Of a DNA stretch of 64,000 nucleotides, positions 45,765 to 54,491 are shown in pieces. The stretch covers positions 1 to 64,000 of the forward strand of contig JAWLEB010000005.1 of NCBI GenBank assembly GCA_041686375.1, written 5' to 3'. Numbering within the stretch: position 1 is the first letter of the stretch; each line of letters starts with the position of its first letter. The stretch is from JAGXLC01 sp041686375. Lineage in GTDB: Bacteria > Bacteroidota > Bacteroidia > Bacteroidales > UBA12077. The position numbers and the translations under genes are program-made. The notes below the pieces were generated by a model, which did not search any database, was not told the DNA's origin, and saw nothing but the letters and a program-made list of their open reading frames with translations.

Positions 45765-46062
45765 AAGTAGTAGGGATAGATAACTATTAAAATAGGTTCC
45801 TCGTTTTTTGCGGGGAACTTTTTATTCTAAAAAACAGATTAAAAATCAAAATAGGGGGTGTATCATGTCGATTAAGAATTGCACAAACAAGAAAGAGAGA
45901 AAAGAAGGATACTGATTCACACAACAATCCCCACATAAAAAATCATTAAGAGCTTAATTTCAAAATCAGCGGCCATGAATTGGAAAACGAAGCCAATGAT
46001 TTCAAGTTATTCTTTCTGTAAATTCCAGAAAGATCGAATTAATTTAACTTTACTACCACCTA
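45765..46062. other. Intergenic region after the secreted protease
   Basis: Contains the terminator at 45794-45825. The remaining 240 bp holds only short broken frames and no feature I can support. Confidence 0.5.
45794..45825 (+). terminator. Intrinsic terminator of the secreted protease gene
   Basis: GTTCCTCG (45796-45803) pairs with CGGGGAAC (45811-45818), followed by TTTTTATT; 30 bp after the stop codon. Confidence 0.85.
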
Positions 46063-46248
46063 TTAATTATTGGCTTCCAGAATACTAATTCCCGCATCAT
46101 CTAAAACTTCTTTCAGCGTCCAGTCTTTTTTTGGGTATATGCTGTCAGAGTCCTGAAATTGTCTTCGGATGAGATAATATTTATGGTTTTCGTAAACGGT
46201 GGTATTTCCAACGCTTAATATTTTTTGATACTCTTCTACTCCCGTCAT
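46063..46248 (-). CDS. Small ORF, 61 aa, frame open further upstream
   Basis: ATG-to-TAA frame; the product (TGVEEYQKILSVGNT, then YYLIRRQFQDSDSIYPKKDW) looks protein-like but matches no family I know. The same frame stays open for another 25 codons upstream of the ATG. The 19 codons from ATT 46305 read like a signal peptide (KLRSFVFVSILYIIKTHA), so the true product could be an exported protein begun at a rare ATT codon, or a gene that has lost its start. Convergent with the protease gene and downstream of the mla operon. Confidence 0.35.
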   Translation of the reverse strand: MTGVEEYQKILSVGNTTVYENHKYYLIRRQFQDSDSIYPKKDWTLKEVLDDAGISILEANN

Positions 46249-46385
46249 AGCATGGGTTTTGATGATGTATAATATGGAAACAAATACAAAAGAGCGAAGT
46301 TTAATCTTCCCCGTTGGTTCCTTATATTATTTTATATAACGAGTAACGGAAATTGTAAATTGTACATGCTTAATGAAAATTGATT

Positions 46386-47480
46386 TTAATCTTCTTCCTC
46401 TTTCTCATTCTCTGTTTCTTTGTTTTCTTTTTTCTGTTTAGAAAATGTTCTGATAAACCAGTTTTCTCTGATTGTTTCAGACGACTCCCTAAGCTCTTTT
46501 GTTGTTTTGTCGATATTGATTAGTGTTTTGTGAAGGCTGTCGGCGAAAATACTATCCATTAGCAATTTATTGATTAATCCCTGTCCTCCTTCAACTTCTT
46601 CTGTAATTCTCAGTAGCTTATCAGAGATTTGTTTTGATTTTTCACTGGTATGTTTAATGTTATTGGTTATATCATCTATACTATGGGAGAATGTTGTATC
46701 TGCATACATTTTTCCAAATATACCTTCACCCTGGCTGAGATTAGTAGTAAAAGCTTCAAGGTTTTTAGTTGATTTAAGCAGACTTACTCCAGCCGAATCA
46801 AATTTTTCAGCAAGAGCGGTGTCGGAAAGTAGTTTTCCTACTACACCCTTTTCGTCATTTATCTTTTCGGTGATTTCACTGATGGTATTTGTCATAAGAG
46901 CAGTGTTCCTGCTTATTCTGTCAAGATTATTTGTGAAGGTTGTATCTGTAAAAATTTTACCAAAAATCCCTTCACCCTGGTTGATCTTGTTTGTGATATC
47001 GGCAAGGTTTTGAGTAACCTCCGTAGTATTCTCACTAGACTTTTTCACCTCCTCCATAATATCATCGATTTTAATGGCTTCTACAGTCTCCAGCCTTTCC
47101 CCGTCTTTTATTGATGGTGCTGAGGGAGTTCCCGGTGTTATATTGATCACTTTGTTTCCCATTAATCCTTCTGTTCCTATTTCCATCCGGGAATCTTTTC
47201 TTATAAATTTTTGCACATTCCTTTCCACTGTTATTTCTACCATTACCAAGGTGTCACTTAATAATCGAATATCAGAGACTGTGCCGACATTAATCCCGGA
47301 ATAACGGGCATTATTACCGATTTTAAGCCCGCTTACATCTTTGAACACTCCTTGTATCATAAATGTTCTGCCAAATAAGTTACTCTGTTTGCCTACAGTA
47401 TATATTGCATAACCAAAAATGGCCATACCAAGGATGATAAAAAGTGTTAGCCGTATAGCTTTTGCAGTAGTTAATTTCAT
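46386..47480 (-). CDS. mlaD: MCE-domain substrate-binding protein (MlaD-type) with four C-terminal repeats
   Basis: Periplasmic lipid-binding subunit of an Mla-type ABC transporter. One membrane span (about 9-29) and the MCE domain at about 39-117 (GVFKDVSGLKIGNNARYSGINVG, ending GLMGNKVINITPG). The rest is helical with four units of the form GxGxxGKxxxDTxFxxxL at about 169, 210, 251 and 299, spaced 41, 41 and 48 residues. The last 20 residues are strongly charged. Last gene of the mlaEFD operon; 10 bp after the ATPase gene. Confidence 0.9.
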   Translation of the reverse strand: MKLTTAKAIRLTLFIILGMAIFGYAIYTVGKQSNLFGRTFMIQGVFKDVSGLKIGNNARYSGINVGTVSDIRLLSDTLVMVEITVERNVQKFIRKDSRMEIGTEGLMGNKVINITPGTPSAPSIKDGERLETVEAIKIDDIMEEVKKSSENTTEVTQNLADITNKINQGEGIFGKIFTDTTFTNNLDRISRNTALMTNTISEITEKINDEKGVVGKLLSDTALAEKFDSAGVSLLKSTKNLEAFTTNLSQGEGIFGKMYADTTFSHSIDDITNNIKHTSEKSKQISDKLLRITEEVEGGQGLINKLLMDSIFADSLHKTLINIDKTTKELRESSETIRENWFIRTFSKQKKENKETENEKEEED

Positions 47481-47489
47481 ATTAGATTC

Positions 47490-48242
47490 TTAATTAAAAA
47501 AATTTTTAACCCAGGGATCTTTACTGTATTTCATGTCCTCATAAGTTCCTGATTTATAAAATATTCCGTCTTTCAAAACATATATTTTGTTTGATGTTAT
47601 TTTCACACAATTGATATCGTGTGTTATGATTAATGATGTTGTTTGGTAGTTTTTGCTTACGGATACTATAAGATTACTTATTTCCTTGGATGTTATTGGA
47701 TCGAGACCTGTAGTAGGTTCGTCATAGCAAATAATATTTGGTTTCATAATGAGTGTTCTGGCCAGGGCTGCTCTTTTTTTCATTCCACCGGATAATTCTC
47801 CCGGCAATTTATCAATTGCTGTCCGCAAATTAACACTGTCAAGCACCTCATAAATTAAACTATTAATTTTTTGCTCATCTTTCGTTTTTAAATTTCTGGC
47901 TATTGGAAACTCAAGATTTTCCCTCACTGACATGCTATCATACAAGGCACCACCCTGAAAAAGAAAACCAATATTTTGACGAATTTTTTTAAGTCCTTCT
48001 GAATCTTGTTGAAGCACATCTTTTCCAAAAATTTCTATGTTTCCGGCATCGGGTTGAATAAGCCTCACCAAACATTTTATAAACACCGACTTACCTATTC
48101 CTGATTGTCCGATTATTGCAATGTTTTCCCCTTTCTTAACCGTTATATTGATATCCTTGAGGATTTCCAGATTATCGAATGATTTTTTCAGATGCTCTAT
48201 TTTAATGATTTCGTTTTTATTGTATGTAAAATTATTGTTCAT
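47490..48242 (-). CDS. mlaF: ABC transporter ATP-binding protein (MlaF-type)
   Basis: ATPase subunit that powers phospholipid movement between membranes. Walker A GQSGIGKSVFIK (about 41-52), Q-loop FLFQGGALYDSM, signature LSGGMKKRAALARTL, Walker B IICYDEPTTGLDP and switch LIITHD. SGGM in place of SGGQ is the form typical of MlaF. The 250-aa length fits. It is between the permease and MCE genes, with gaps of 12 and 9 bp. Confidence 0.93.
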   Translation of the reverse strand: MNNNFTYNKNEIIKIEHLKKSFDNLEILKDINITVKKGENIAIIGQSGIGKSVFIKCLVRLIQPDAGNIEIFGKDVLQQDSEGLKKIRQNIGFLFQGGALYDSMSVRENLEFPIARNLKTKDEQKINSLIYEVLDSVNLRTAIDKLPGELSGGMKKRAALARTLIMKPNIICYDEPTTGLDPITSKEISNLIVSVSKNYQTTSLIITHDINCVKITSNKIYVLKDGIFYKSGTYEDMKYSKDPWVKNFFN

Positions 48243-48254
48243 AATACATTAAAA

Positions 48255-49025
48255 TTAAAATTGAAATGTATTTGCAGACTGCAGTTGTACAGCAATAAGG
48301 TCAACAATAAATATGGCCACAGATGCCATCACTACGGCAGCATTTGCTGCTTTGCCAACACTTTCGGTCCCTGCGCCCGAGGTATATCCTTTGTAACATC
48401 CTATTATGCCTATCGCAAAACCAAAGAAAAATGTTTTTATGGTTGTAGGAATGATATCATTATAATGTATTGGTGCAAATGCATCAGACAAAAAAAGCAC
48501 AGGGCTGATTTCTCCATGCATATTGATGGCCACATAAGAACCCAAGAAAGCCACAGCATCAGCAAAGAAAACAAGCAGGGGCAGCATAAGTGTTGTGGCG
48601 AGAACACGCGTTGCAACGAGAAATTTCATTGGATTTGTCCCTGAAACATCCATTGCATCGATTTGTTCGGTGACTTTCATAGAGCCTAACTCTGCACCAA
48701 TGCCGGAGGACATTTTTCCTGCACATATCAGGGCGGTGACAACAGGGCCTATTTCCCGGATAATAGAAACAGACACCATACTTGGCAACAGGTTTTCCGC
48801 ACCAAAATCTGCCAGTACAGGACGTGATTGCAGTGTCATAACAAGTCCCAGAATAAACGCAGTTATTGCAATCAGGGGCAGACTATTATAACCAAAGACA
48901 TAAAATTGCTTAAACATTTCCTTGTATTCATAAGGAGGATTAAATACTTCTGAGAAAAATTCAGACGTAAATCTTAATAGTCCTCTTATATCAGATAATA
49001 AACTATACCGTTTGTCGTTATTCAT
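48255..49025 (-). CDS. mlaE: ABC transporter permease (MlaE-type)
   Basis: Membrane permease of the MCE/Mla lipid transporter. About five spans; the conserved cytoplasmic loop GAELGSMKVTEQIDAMDVSGTNPMKFLVATRVLA is the EQ-loop region that contacts the ATPase; IREIGPVVTALICAGKMSSGIGAE precedes it. The 256-aa length matches MlaE. First gene of the mlaEFD operon. The family in Proteobacteria maintains outer-membrane lipid asymmetry; direction of transport in Bacteroidota is not settled. Confidence 0.92.
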   Translation of the reverse strand: MNNDKRYSLLSDIRGLLRFTSEFFSEVFNPPYEYKEMFKQFYVFGYNSLPLIAITAFILGLVMTLQSRPVLADFGAENLLPSMVSVSIIREIGPVVTALICAGKMSSGIGAELGSMKVTEQIDAMDVSGTNPMKFLVATRVLATTLMLPLLVFFADAVAFLGSYVAINMHGEISPVLFLSDAFAPIHYNDIIPTTIKTFFFGFAIGIIGCYKGYTSGAGTESVGKAANAAVVMASVAIFIVDLIAVQLQSANTFQF

Positions 49026-49275
49026 TGGTTATTAGTAGTTTGGTATGATAAATTGACAAAATCGTTACAATTCACCTTATCAAATTTATAAATAATATGG
49101 TTACGAATTATGTAAATATTGCCTTAAATCTGAATAAGCTGGTCATATTTTTTACACGATAGATAATGAAAAAGGTTGGGGATAAACTATAGATAATATT
49201 TGTGTGTTTTGCAACAGATTTTTTCATAAGTTAAGAAAGTGATTTAATAATTAGAATGTCCGCATAATTACTCAT

Positions 49276-49337
49276 AAGCTTTAAATGATTTTTTCGTTTA
49301 CCATGCTCTTGAGGGTGCGAAAACAATCATTTAGCTT
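49276..49337. repeat. Long inverted repeat with a 21-nt loop
   Basis: AAGCTTTAAATGATTTTTTCG (from 49276) pairs with CGAAAACAATCATTTAGCTT (to 49337) with small bulges; the core is about 14 bp. It sits in the divergent gap between mlaE and korA, far from either start. Function unknown. Confidence 0.5.
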
Positions 49338-49550
49338 TTGACCGTGGCTCTGTTTTTGAGCATCCTGTGACCAACCATTTTCATTAATCAAGTAAAATCT
49401 TTATTTGATTTCAAATATTTTACATGAATTGAATTTTTGCTTTTCATTGATAATGACAATGTTAAAAGCTACGTTCTTCTAATATGAGAAAAATCATGTG
49501 AAGCTGTAAAATATTAATTGAAATTTACTTAATAATTAATTAACATTATG

Positions 49551-49558
49551 TAACTTTG
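49551..49558 (+). promoter_or_regulatory. Putative -7 box of korAB
   Basis: TAACTTTG matches TAnnTTTG; it would give a leader of about 135 nt that includes the hairpin at 49598-49634. No clear -33 element. Confidence 0.45.
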
Positions 49559-49597
49559 TAACCAGTAATAATGCGGAAAAGCATTAGAAGAGAGACG

Positions 49598-49634
49598 ATG
49601 CATATAAAACAATCGGGGATTGTTTTATGTGCAT
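49598..49634 (+). promoter_or_regulatory. Leader hairpin of korA
   Basis: A 16-bp stem: 49598-49613 pairs with 49619-49634, one T-G wobble, around a CGGGG loop. Not followed by a U tract, so not a classic terminator. It lies about 62 nt before the korA ATG and may stabilise or regulate the mRNA. Confidence 0.6.
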
Positions 49635-49695
49635 TTAAAATTTATAGAAAGTTCCTTTATTTAAAATTTTAAATTTTTACTAAATTACATTATTT

Positions 49696-51543
49696 ATGAG
49701 TAAAAAAACAAATGTCATCGAACGAGAAGAAGTCGTGGTAAGATTTGCCGGCGATTCGGGGGATGGCATGCAGTTAACAGGAACCTTATTTTCGGATACC
49801 TCTGCATTCATTGGGAATGATTTATCTACTTTCCCTGATTATCCTTCTGAAATCCGTGCCCCTCAAGGAACTATTGGGGGAGTTTCAGGTTTTCAGGTGC
49901 ATTTTGGACACAAACGGGTAAATACCCCCGGCGATTATCCTGATGTTCTTGTAGCTATGAACCCCGCTGCGTTAAAAGCTAATGCCAAGTGGGTGAGAAC
50001 CGGTGGTACTATAATCATTGATGATGATAGTTTCACAGACCGTGGCCTTAAGAAGGCAGGTTATGAAACCGATGATCCCGTGAAGGAAGACAAACTGGAC
50101 GGATACAATGTGATTAAAGCGCCTATTACCACCCTAACACAGGAAACACTGAAAGATGTGGGCTTAGATCCTAAAAGTATTTTGAGAAGCAAGAACATGT
50201 TTGCCCTGGGAATTGTTTACTGGTTGTTCGACCGTCCGCTTAAATATACGGAGCAATTCTTCGAAAGAAAATTCAAGAAAAACCCCAAAGTTATTGAGGC
50301 AAATAAGAAGGTTTTAGAAGCAGGGTATCATTACGCTGAGACAGTGGAACTGCTTAGTCCTACCTATAAAATTTACCCTGCTGAAATAGAAAAAGGAACT
50401 TACCGGAATATTGATGGTAATACTGCCACTGCATGGGGCTTTATAGCTGCAGCAGAAAAAGCCGGCTTAAATCTGTTTTGTGGTTCTTATCCCATAACTC
50501 CAGCCTCGGAAATTTTACAGGAACTGTCTGCAAGACGTGATATGGGTGTTAAGACATTTCAGGCAGAAGACGAAATAGCTGGTATCTGTACTGCCTTGGG
50601 AGCTAGTTTTGCTGGTTCATTGGCAGTTACAACTACCTCTGGTCCCGGTTTAGCGCTTAAATCAGAAACCGTTGGACTCGCTGTTATGACCGAATTACCT
50701 ATTGTTATTGTTGATGTTCAACGTGGCGGTCCCTCTACAGGCTTGCCTACGAAGCCTGAACAGTCAGATTTGATGCAGGCTTTATATGGACGAAATGGTG
50801 AAAGCCCGGTTGTGGTTTTTGCTGCCAGCTCCCCATCCAATTGCTTTTACTATGCTTACCACGCTGCAAAAGTAGCTCTTGAACACATGGTACCGGTTAT
50901 TCTGCTCACCGATGGTTTTCTCGCCAATGGTTCAGAGCCATGGAAAATTCCACAGATGAAAGATTACCCGGATATTAAAGCGCCAATTGTTCCAGAAGGC
51001 CAAGAGAACTGGATGCCTTATGCGAGAGACCCTGAAAAATTGTCACGTACATGGGCTATTCCAGGAACACCAGGATATGAGCACAGAATAGGCGGCCTGG
51101 AAAAGGATGAACTTAAGGGCAGTGTTTCGCACGATCCTCGAAACCACGAGAAAATGGTATATCTGAGAGAAGAAAAAGTTAACAGAGTGGTTGAAGTATT
51201 ACCAGAACAAAAGGTTGAAGGAGAACAAGAAGGTGATATATTAGTCGTTGGATGGGGGGGGACTTATGGACACCTGAATACTGCAGTTGATGAGTTACGC
51301 GAAGATGGAGTTAAATTAGGACTTGCTCATTTTAATTATATCAAACCTTTGCCAAAAAACACCAATGAAATTTTTAGTCGGTTTAAACGAATTCTTGTTT
51401 GTGAATTAAACCGCGGACAATTTGCTGATTATCTGAGATTAAACCACCCTGAGTTTAACTATTTAAAATATAATAAAGTGCAGGGTCAGCCTTTTACAAC
51501 TGTTGAAATTAAAGAACATATTAAAAAATTATTGGGGGAGTGA
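49696..51543 (+). CDS. korA: 2-oxoglutarate:ferredoxin oxidoreductase, fused gamma-alpha subunit
   Basis: Large subunit of a 2-oxoacid:ferredoxin oxidoreductase, which makes an acyl-CoA, CO2 and reduced ferredoxin. The N-terminal 190 residues are the gamma domain (RFAGDSGDGMQLTGTLFSD). The alpha domain starts near 230 (GNTATAWGFIAAAEKAGLNLFCGSYPITPASEIL) and includes QAEDEIAGICTALGASFAG and TTTSGPGLALKSE. This fused form with a two-gene layout is annotated as KorA in Bacteroidota. Pyruvate or another 2-oxoacid as substrate cannot be excluded. Its stop is followed after 4 bp by korB. Confidence 0.9.
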   Translation: MSKKTNVIEREEVVVRFAGDSGDGMQLTGTLFSDTSAFIGNDLSTFPDYPSEIRAPQGTIGGVSGFQVHFGHKRVNTPGDYPDVLVAMNPAALKANAKWVRTGGTIIIDDDSFTDRGLKKAGYETDDPVKEDKLDGYNVIKAPITTLTQETLKDVGLDPKSILRSKNMFALGIVYWLFDRPLKYTEQFFERKFKKNPKVIEANKKVLEAGYHYAETVELLSPTYKIYPAEIEKGTYRNIDGNTATAWGFIAAAEKAGLNLFCGSYPITPASEILQELSARRDMGVKTFQAEDEIAGICTALGASFAGSLAVTTTSGPGLALKSETVGLAVMTELPIVIVDVQRGGPSTGLPTKPEQSDLMQALYGRNGESPVVVFAASSPSNCFYYAYHAAKVALEHMVPVILLTDGFLANGSEPWKIPQMKDYPDIKAPIVPEGQENWMPYARDPEKLSRTWAIPGTPGYEHRIGGLEKDELKGSVSHDPRNHEKMVYLREEKVNRVVEVLPEQKVEGEQEGDILVVGWGGTYGHLNTAVDELREDGVKLGLAHFNYIKPLPKNTNEIFSRFKRILVCELNRGQFADYLRLNHPEFNYLKYNKVQGQPFTTVEIKEHIKKLLGE

Positions 51544-51547
51544 TCTT

Positions 51548-52579
51548 ATGGCGGAACAAAAAAATAATAAAGAAAAAAAATATACTGCTAAAGATTTTAA
51601 AAGCGATCAGGAAATAAGGTGGTGTCCCGGTTGTGGTGATCATGCCATTATGAATGCTATTCAGCGTGCAATGCCTGAGATGGGCATACCAAAGGAAAAT
51701 TTTGCCATGATTTCAGGAATTGGCTGTTCTTCAAGGTTCCCTTATTATATGAATACTTACGGATTTCATAGTATTCATGGAAGAGCGGCTGCTATTGCTT
51801 CAGGAACAAAAACCGCCAACCCGGATTTGAGCGTTTGGCAGGTTACTGGCGATGGTGATTGTATGGCAATTGGAGGAAACCATTTTATTCATTCGGTCAG
51901 AAGAAATATTGATATCAATATTATAATTTTTAATAATGAAATTTATGGTCTGACCAAAGGGCAGTACTCACCAACGTCCAAGCTTGGAGCAAAAACGAAA
52001 ACTTCACCTTATGGCACCATTGAACCTCCATTTCAGCCAGGTGAATTGGTTATTGGTGCGCAAGGCAAATTTTTTGCCCGTTCTATTGACAATAATATTA
52101 AGCTGAACCAAGAAATTTTTCTTGAAGCTGAAAAACACAAGGGAACCTCTGTAGTAGAAATCCTGCAGAATTGTGTCATCTATAATGATAAAGCTCATGC
52201 AGCAATTTCTGATAAAAAATATAAAGACGAAAGACAACTTGTATTAAGGCATGGAGAGAAGATGATTTTCGGTAAAGAGCGCGATAAGGGACTGGTGCTG
52301 GATGGACTCAAACTGAAAGTTGTCGAGATTGGCAAAGATGGTTATACAGAGGACGATATATTAGTACATAATGCCAGGGAACCTAATCCCGGGATACACC
52401 AAATGCTTGCAAATATGAGATATCCCGAATTTCCATTTGCAGTTGGTATTATCCGTGCGGTTGAAGGAGATACCTACGAGAGATTAATGGAGAAGCAGGT
52501 ACAACACACAAAGGAACAGTCTGAATTTAAATCCATGGACGATCTGCTTAATAGCGGAAATACATGGGAAGTGAATTAG
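51548..52579 (+). CDS. korB: 2-oxoglutarate:ferredoxin oxidoreductase beta subunit
   Basis: Thiamine-diphosphate and 4Fe-4S binding subunit. WCPGCGDHAIMNAIQRAMPEMG begins the fold; GIGCSSRFPYYMNTYGFHSIHGRA and GDGDCMAIGGNHFIHSVRRN are the ThDP/Mg site; IFNNEIYGLTKGQYSPTS completes it. The start is ATG 51548 (MAEQKNNK), 4 bp after the korA stop; an in-frame ATG at 51503 lies inside korA and is unlikely. No separate ferredoxin-like delta subunit is present, as usual for this two-subunit type. Confidence 0.93.
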   Translation: MAEQKNNKEKKYTAKDFKSDQEIRWCPGCGDHAIMNAIQRAMPEMGIPKENFAMISGIGCSSRFPYYMNTYGFHSIHGRAAAIASGTKTANPDLSVWQVTGDGDCMAIGGNHFIHSVRRNIDINIIIFNNEIYGLTKGQYSPTSKLGAKTKTSPYGTIEPPFQPGELVIGAQGKFFARSIDNNIKLNQEIFLEAEKHKGTSVVEILQNCVIYNDKAHAAISDKKYKDERQLVLRHGEKMIFGKERDKGLVLDGLKLKVVEIGKDGYTEDDILVHNAREPNPGIHQMLANMRYPEFPFAVGIIRAVEGDTYERLMEKQVQHTKEQSEFKSMDDLLNSGNTWEVN

Positions 52580-52603
52580 ACTGAAGTGAACAGGTATATT
52601 TCT

Positions 52604-52641
52604 TAAAAAAGTGGCTGTTGTTCTGGCATCAGCCACTTTTT
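52604..52641. terminator. Bidirectional terminator after korB
   Basis: AAAAAGTGGCTG (52606-52617) pairs with CAGCCACTTTTT (52630-52641), with A/T runs on both sides. It also covers the last base of the convergent D-TA-like gene. Confidence 0.85.
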
Positions 52642-53731
52642 AACCTTTTAAATGATCATATCTTTTTCCCGAAAAATCGTAATATTCTCCCATTAAATTT
52701 GCTGTCAGGCATGAATGCACGGGTAAAATACCAATGAAATCTCCAACACTGAATTCATTAAAGATATCTGATGTTGCCGAAACTGTTCCATGTTCCTGTG
52801 AGAGCTTGGTTATTAGCATCTTATTTGACCGTGGAATCCATCCTTCATCGCTTAATTTGATTCCATATCCGTATATCGGCAGGTCTCCTTCTATCAAGCT
52901 TTCTTTTGACAGATGAACAGCTCCACCGTAAATTATTAATTCGCTGTTTTTTTCATGTTTAGCAACAATCGGGCAAGCAAGGCATATAGCTATATCTTCC
53001 AGTTTGGCTACTCCTGCTTTGTATTGCTGAAGATCATAGGTAACAAAATTCCCAGGTCTTATCTCATCAACTCCGTTAAAATCATCTGCCAAAGAACAAC
53101 CTGGTGTATCGCCAATAGATATTTTTATATGGTCTGTATTACCGTTAATTTGTTCTTTTAATTTAGTAAGCCTTTTAATGGATTCGTCATGAATATCTAA
53201 AATATGATTAATAGAATCTGCTTTGTAGGTATGACCTGAGTGTATCAGAAGACCAGTAACGTTTGTTTTTGGGAACTCATGAATTTTTTCAATGAGTGCG
53301 TTAACACGCTTGGCGTTGTACCATTCTATTCCTGTCCGGCCATATCCCGCATCGATTTTTATATAGATGCCAACCTGATTTTCCAGTTTGTTTTTCAGGG
53401 CTTTTATAGCTTCATCATTTTCTATTGTAAGATGGAGATTAATCGATTTTGACAATGTATTGACCTCTTCAATTTCATTTATATTTAAAGGGAATGCAAT
53501 CAAAATATCATCCCACCCGGCTTCGGCAAAGTAACTTGCCATTTCCACTGATGAAACTGTTATTTGTTTTACTCCCGCTTTTTTAAACCACTCACCAATT
53601 ATCTTTGACTGATGAGTTTTGAAGTGAGGTCGGAAGGCCAGATTGTGAGTATCGGCTTTTTCTTTCATAAAAGCGATATTCTCTTCAACCTTTTTAGGAT
53701 CCAATAGAAGTGTTGGTTTAGTTAATTGCAT
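52640..53731 (-). CDS. D-threonine aldolase/D-serine dehydratase-like PLP enzyme
   Basis: Fold-type III (alanine-racemase-like) PLP enzyme of the D-TA family, 363 aa. PLP lysine is Lys38 in RPHFKTHQ; IKIDAGYGRTG is the barrel segment near the phosphate site. At the C-terminal domain, His339 and Cys341 in VHSCLTANL match the zinc ligands of D-serine dehydratase and the metal site of D-threonine aldolase. It likely cleaves or dehydrates a D-beta-hydroxy amino acid; which one cannot be told. Stands alone between korB (convergent) and the Rnf operon (divergent). Confidence 0.85.
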   Translation of the reverse strand: MQLTKPTLLLDPKKVEENIAFMKEKADTHNLAFRPHFKTHQSKIIGEWFKKAGVKQITVSSVEMASYFAEAGWDDILIAFPLNINEIEEVNTLSKSINLHLTIENDEAIKALKNKLENQVGIYIKIDAGYGRTGIEWYNAKRVNALIEKIHEFPKTNVTGLLIHSGHTYKADSINHILDIHDESIKRLTKLKEQINGNTDHIKISIGDTPGCSLADDFNGVDEIRPGNFVTYDLQQYKAGVAKLEDIAICLACPIVAKHEKNSELIIYGGAVHLSKESLIEGDLPIYGYGIKLSDEGWIPRSNKMLITKLSQEHGTVSATSDIFNEFSVGDFIGILPVHSCLTANLMGEYYDFSGKRYDHLKG

Positions 53732-54059
53732 ATCTGACAGTTTTAATTAGTGTAAATTTATATTATTAGTTTAATTATCTGGTGCTTATGACTACAAAAG
53801 TCAACGTTTTTTGATTCTATATCCTATGAAACCCTCATGCATTGTCTAATGGCTAAAATATATTTTTTTGTGTACATTAGCAGATAAAAATTTCAAAATT
53901 ATATTTTATTTTGGTTCAAACTATCATTTTGATAATTGAATTTGTAAATAATTTATAATCTTTCTAAATAATAAGTCTTATTCTTAAACATGATCTTAAG
54001 CATCTCTTATTAATTAAACATATTTATATTTGTAGCGTATTTTCCAAATATAGTAATAC
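53732..54059. other. 328-bp divergent intergenic region upstream of the Rnf operon
   Basis: AT-rich. A -7 box sits at 54025-54032. No hairpin, small ORF or RNA gene recognised. Confidence 0.5.
54025..54032 (+). promoter_or_regulatory. Putative -7 box of the rseC-rnf operon
   Basis: TATATTTG matches TAnnTTTG and lies 27 bp before the rseC-like ATG. No -33 TTTG at the usual spacing was identified. Confidence 0.45.
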
Positions 54060-54479
54060 ATGGCAAAGAAGATCATAGAACATAAAGGCAAGATAGAAGA
54101 CATTGAAGGGAACAGTATAAAGGTACGCTTTACTTCTATATCGGCTTGTGCCGCATGCCATGCCAAAGGTATTTGTTCAGCTTCAGACATGGAAAGTAAA
54201 GAGGTTGAAGTATTTGATGATTCCGGGAAATTTGAATCAGGAGAGGAGGTGAATGTTGTTTTGCAGCAATCACTGGGTTTTAGAGCATTGTTTTATGGAT
54301 ATGTACTTCCTTTTCTTTTAGTTTTAGTTACGTTAATTATATTTTCTTTAATGGTTGATAATGAAGCCACTGCAGGAATTGGTGCACTGGGTATATTACT
54401 TCCATATTACTTAGTGCTTTACAGGTACAAGGATAGATTAAAAAAAGTTTTTTCTTTTACTATACAAAAAATGAGCTAA
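54060..54479 (+). CDS. RseC/MucC-family protein (SoxR-reducing system)
   Basis: A 139-aa membrane protein with the RseC plan: an N-terminal soluble part with a cysteine cluster (CAACHAKGICSAS, three or four Cys), two membrane spans (about 83-103 and 108-125), and a basic C-terminus. RseC proteins work with Rnf complexes in the SoxR-reducing system of E. coli. It is the first gene of the rnf operon, 12 bp upstream of rnfB, the usual Bacteroidota position. Confidence 0.88.
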   Translation: MAKKIIEHKGKIEDIEGNSIKVRFTSISACAACHAKGICSASDMESKEVEVFDDSGKFESGEEVNVVLQQSLGFRALFYGYVLPFLLVLVTLIIFSLMVDNEATAGIGALGILLPYYLVLYRYKDRLKKVFSFTIQKMS

Positions 54480-54491
54480 ATATAAGTTTAT

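Larger units (their letters stand above)
49026..49695. other. 670-bp divergent intergenic region upstream of korA
   Basis: Holds an imperfect long hairpin (49276-49337), a -7 box (49551-49558) and a strong leader hairpin (49598-49634). Otherwise AT-rich, no small ORF that I can support. Confidence 0.6.

Noticed and set aside
45840..46060. Short frames after the secreted protease that read like protein fragments
   Set aside because: All are broken within 25 codons and none matches a family I know; not enough to call a pseudogene.
51503..51547. Upstream in-frame ATG for korB
   Set aside because: It lies inside the korA coding region; the ATG at 51548 follows the korA stop by 4 bp and gives the usual N-terminus.
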